Assembly (NCBI GenBank): GCA_016801885.1
Contig: CM028884.1
Location: 1,984,001 to 2,048,000 of the forward strand
Direction of reading: 5' to 3'
Length of the DNA: 64,000 bases
Source of the DNA: Toxotes chatareus
Taxonomy: Eukaryota; Chordata; Actinopteri; Toxotidae
Shown piece after piece: positions 62,150 to 64,000 of this stretch (positions are counted from its first letter, which is position 1; every line of letters starts with the position of its first letter). The position numbers and the translations under genes are program-made. The notes below the pieces were generated by a model. It worked only from the letters and a program-made list of their open reading frames with translations. It was not told the origin of the DNA and searched no databases.

Positions 62150-62790
62150 TGCTTTTAATCACAGATCCAGACTCTGCAGCTCCAGAGGTACCCACAGAAA
62201 GTGACGGGAGGAGAGAGGAGAAAGCACAAAACCACCAGATAGAGGAGATGCATATTATGGGAACATTGCATAGAGAGGGGAGAATGAGAGGAGGAGAAAG
62301 GAGCTTGATGCATCATGGGAAGTCTCCCGGCTGTCTAGGCCTATAGCAGTGTAGCTAGACGACGGTTCAAGGAAAGTCTGAGTCAGCTCTAACTATAAGA
62401 TTTAACAAAGGAAAGTTTTTAGCTTACTCTTAGACATGGAGAGGGAGTCTGCCTCCAGAACCCAAAGTGGTAGATGGTTCCACAGGAAGACTAGGAACCA
62501 CAACTGAGTCCGTCATAGGGAACTATGAGCTCTTTAAGATACAATGGTGTCTGACCATTGAGGGCTCTGTGGGTGATTTAAATTTTTATTCTGGATGTAG
62601 AAGCATTGCCTCCCTGACAGAGTCTTCAGAGACTTGTTGGAGCGGCCTGATAATGATGACTTGCAATAATCCAAACTGACAGCAACAAATACATGGACAA
62701 GTGTTTCTGCATCTTTTTGAGACAGACTCCTTGCAGCAGTGCTGGAGGCCAGAGCAAAGCCCTCTAGAGTCACTAGATTGTAGAGTTTTG
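62150..62790 (+). repeat. Teleost interspersed repeat (GGGAACATTGCAT...TGCCTCC...CCAC family)
   Basis: GATGCATATTATGGGAACAT, GCATCATGGGAAGTCTCCCG, TCTAGGCCTATAGCAGTG, AGTCTGCCTCCAGAACCCAA, GGTTCCACAGGA, AACTATGAGCTCTTTAAGAT and TTGCAATAATCCAA occur in the same order as in a long repeat found throughout teleost genomes. Internal segments are deleted relative to the form I remember. Its class is not known to me. Confidence 0.68.
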
Positions 62791-62799
62791 CCGTCACTG

Positions 62800-64000
62800 T
62801 AGCAGCCTCTCAGCTGGCACTGACTGGAGGCCTGTGGGTAGTGATGTCACGTCTGATACCGGATCTTCAAAGCGTGTTTCACTATTGAGAAGCACAGACG
62901 TTCAAAGCCCTGCGTCTGAGCTCGCTTCAGAACAGCATGACTGATGACATGCTTCATTTTGTCAGTGAATCTGTGGGTGGTTTGAAACCAGTCTGAACCA
63001 CGGAGGGAAGCTTCTCTGTTGTACAGTTCACTGAGTCTGACACACTCCGTGGGTTGTAGCAGTGCAGAGTCATTAGTGTGATTAATGATTGCACAAACAC
63101 AGTTACTGATATAAAGCTAGTTCTGATTGTCTCTGTTTGCCTGCACAATACACAGATAGCCTATAATCACCTTCAGTGTCACATAACATAATATGAACCC
63201 TGTTATGATAACCCATTTATACTCTGTAAAACTGACCAGAGCAAAATTAGACACACAAAAATGACATTCTTATTCTACACTAAATAATAAAAGATCCGAG
63301 AGACCTGAGAAGACCTGAGGACATGAGGACATTCCAATTCTTTTCATTTGTCTTACTTTCTATTACATTTCCTATCAATAGTATTATTCTCAAATTTAAA
63401 AATCATGGGAAAACATCTGTCAACAAAACACGTGAACACTGGTCATAGTATGAAAATCTAACCGTGACATTAGAGTGGGAAGCATAACATTGCGTAGAAT
63501 GGTTTATAATACAGCCTGTAATGTATGTTCCTAAAACAGGTGTGAGGTACAGTGATGTTATTGTGGGACAGGAAGCTTGAAGAAAAGGGGTATGTTCTTC
63601 AGTAACCACATTACTGTGGCCCCACACTTTGGTAACAGCTGTGAACTGTAATTATTTCATCAGCTGCACAGAACATAAGTGTTGTTAACACTATTTTTCA
63701 GTGTTACAGTTCCTCACAGCAGACCACGACTCTCCTGCTGCTGTCTGTGGTCCACAGTGCTGGTGAAAAGAAATGTGTCAAACGCTGTCTTTGTCCTCCG
63801 GCTCAGGTCTCCCACACAGAAAATCATTGTTAAAATATAACAATACTGATTACAGAAGCTTAAAAGTTACTGATGGACTGCTGAGGATTTTTAAAGGAAC
63901 ATTATTTCAGCTTCTCATTTGTGACTAATTTACATTCCCGACACCAAGTGAGCGCAAACAAAGGCATATTTTTGCACATCATTTTCCATTCTGACACATA
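62800..64000. other. Non-coding stretch at the right edge
   Basis: AT-rich with no recognised gene or repeat. Vertebrate gene order would put arnt2 to the right of this window, but no ARNT2 exon is visible here. Confidence 0.55.

Noticed and set aside
1..64000. CRISPR arrays, operons, phage or toxin-antitoxin type systems.
   Set aside because: No regularly spaced repeats or clustered compact genes; the sequence is a vertebrate nuclear genome with introns.

Overview
This is a 64 kb window of a bony-fish (teleost) nuclear genome. It is AT-rich, dense in CA/TG microsatellites, and built of short exons separated by kilobase introns with GT-AG junctions. Interspersed repeats of kinds I know from fish genomes (Tc1/mariner, hAT, LINE tails, unnamed teleost repeat families) are scattered through it. 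There is no prokaryotic-style gene packing. Almost every open frame listed by a six-frame scan here is chance, low complexity or transposon debris.

One protein-coding gene is complete and well supported: abhd17c, on the minus strand, with three coding exons at 55205-54721, 41849-41670 and 34791-34572. Introns are about 12.9 kb and 6.9 kb, both phase 2. The spliced frame is 885 nt including the stop, giving 294 aa. It encodes an alpha/beta-hydrolase protein depalmitoylase with an intact Ser/Asp/His triad and the N-terminal palmitoylated cysteine cluster. Its 5' end lies in a GC-rich promoter region around 55.2-55.5 kb. Its 3' UTR probably runs left from 34.57 kb to roughly 31.9-32.7 kb.

Layout from left to right: 1-11.3 kb is non-coding, with microsatellites and two interspersed repeat copies. 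11.38-12.45 kb is a GC-rich island carrying minus-strand splice donors, which I read as the promoter and untranslated first exon(s) of the next minus-strand gene. From remembered vertebrate gene order (ARNT2 - ABHD17C - CEMIP, same strand) that gene would be cemip, but this is inference. 12.5-20.1 kb holds transposon debris: an internally deleted Tc1-like element with intact TA target-site duplication, a second Tc1 transposase fragment, and a degraded hAT transposase. 20.1-34.5 kb is non-coding, including a probable conserved non-coding element near 22.2 kb, an odd minus-strand 154-codon frame near 27.5 kb and a 36-bp palindrome near 28.8 kb. 34.6-55.2 kb is abhd17c, whose introns hold a LINE 3' fragment, a teleost repeat and candidate intronic enhancers near 50 and 52.3 kb. 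55.2-64 kb is non-coding with LINE and Tc1 fragments, a direct-repeat pair, an intact tRNA-Gly(GCC) gene with a Pol III terminator followed by a perfect 12-bp hairpin, and two further teleost repeats.

I found no convincing undescribed biological system. The most useful leads are the alternative-start arrangement of abhd17c, the unannotated minus-strand promoter near 12 kb, the hairpin beside the tRNA, and the candidate enhancers.
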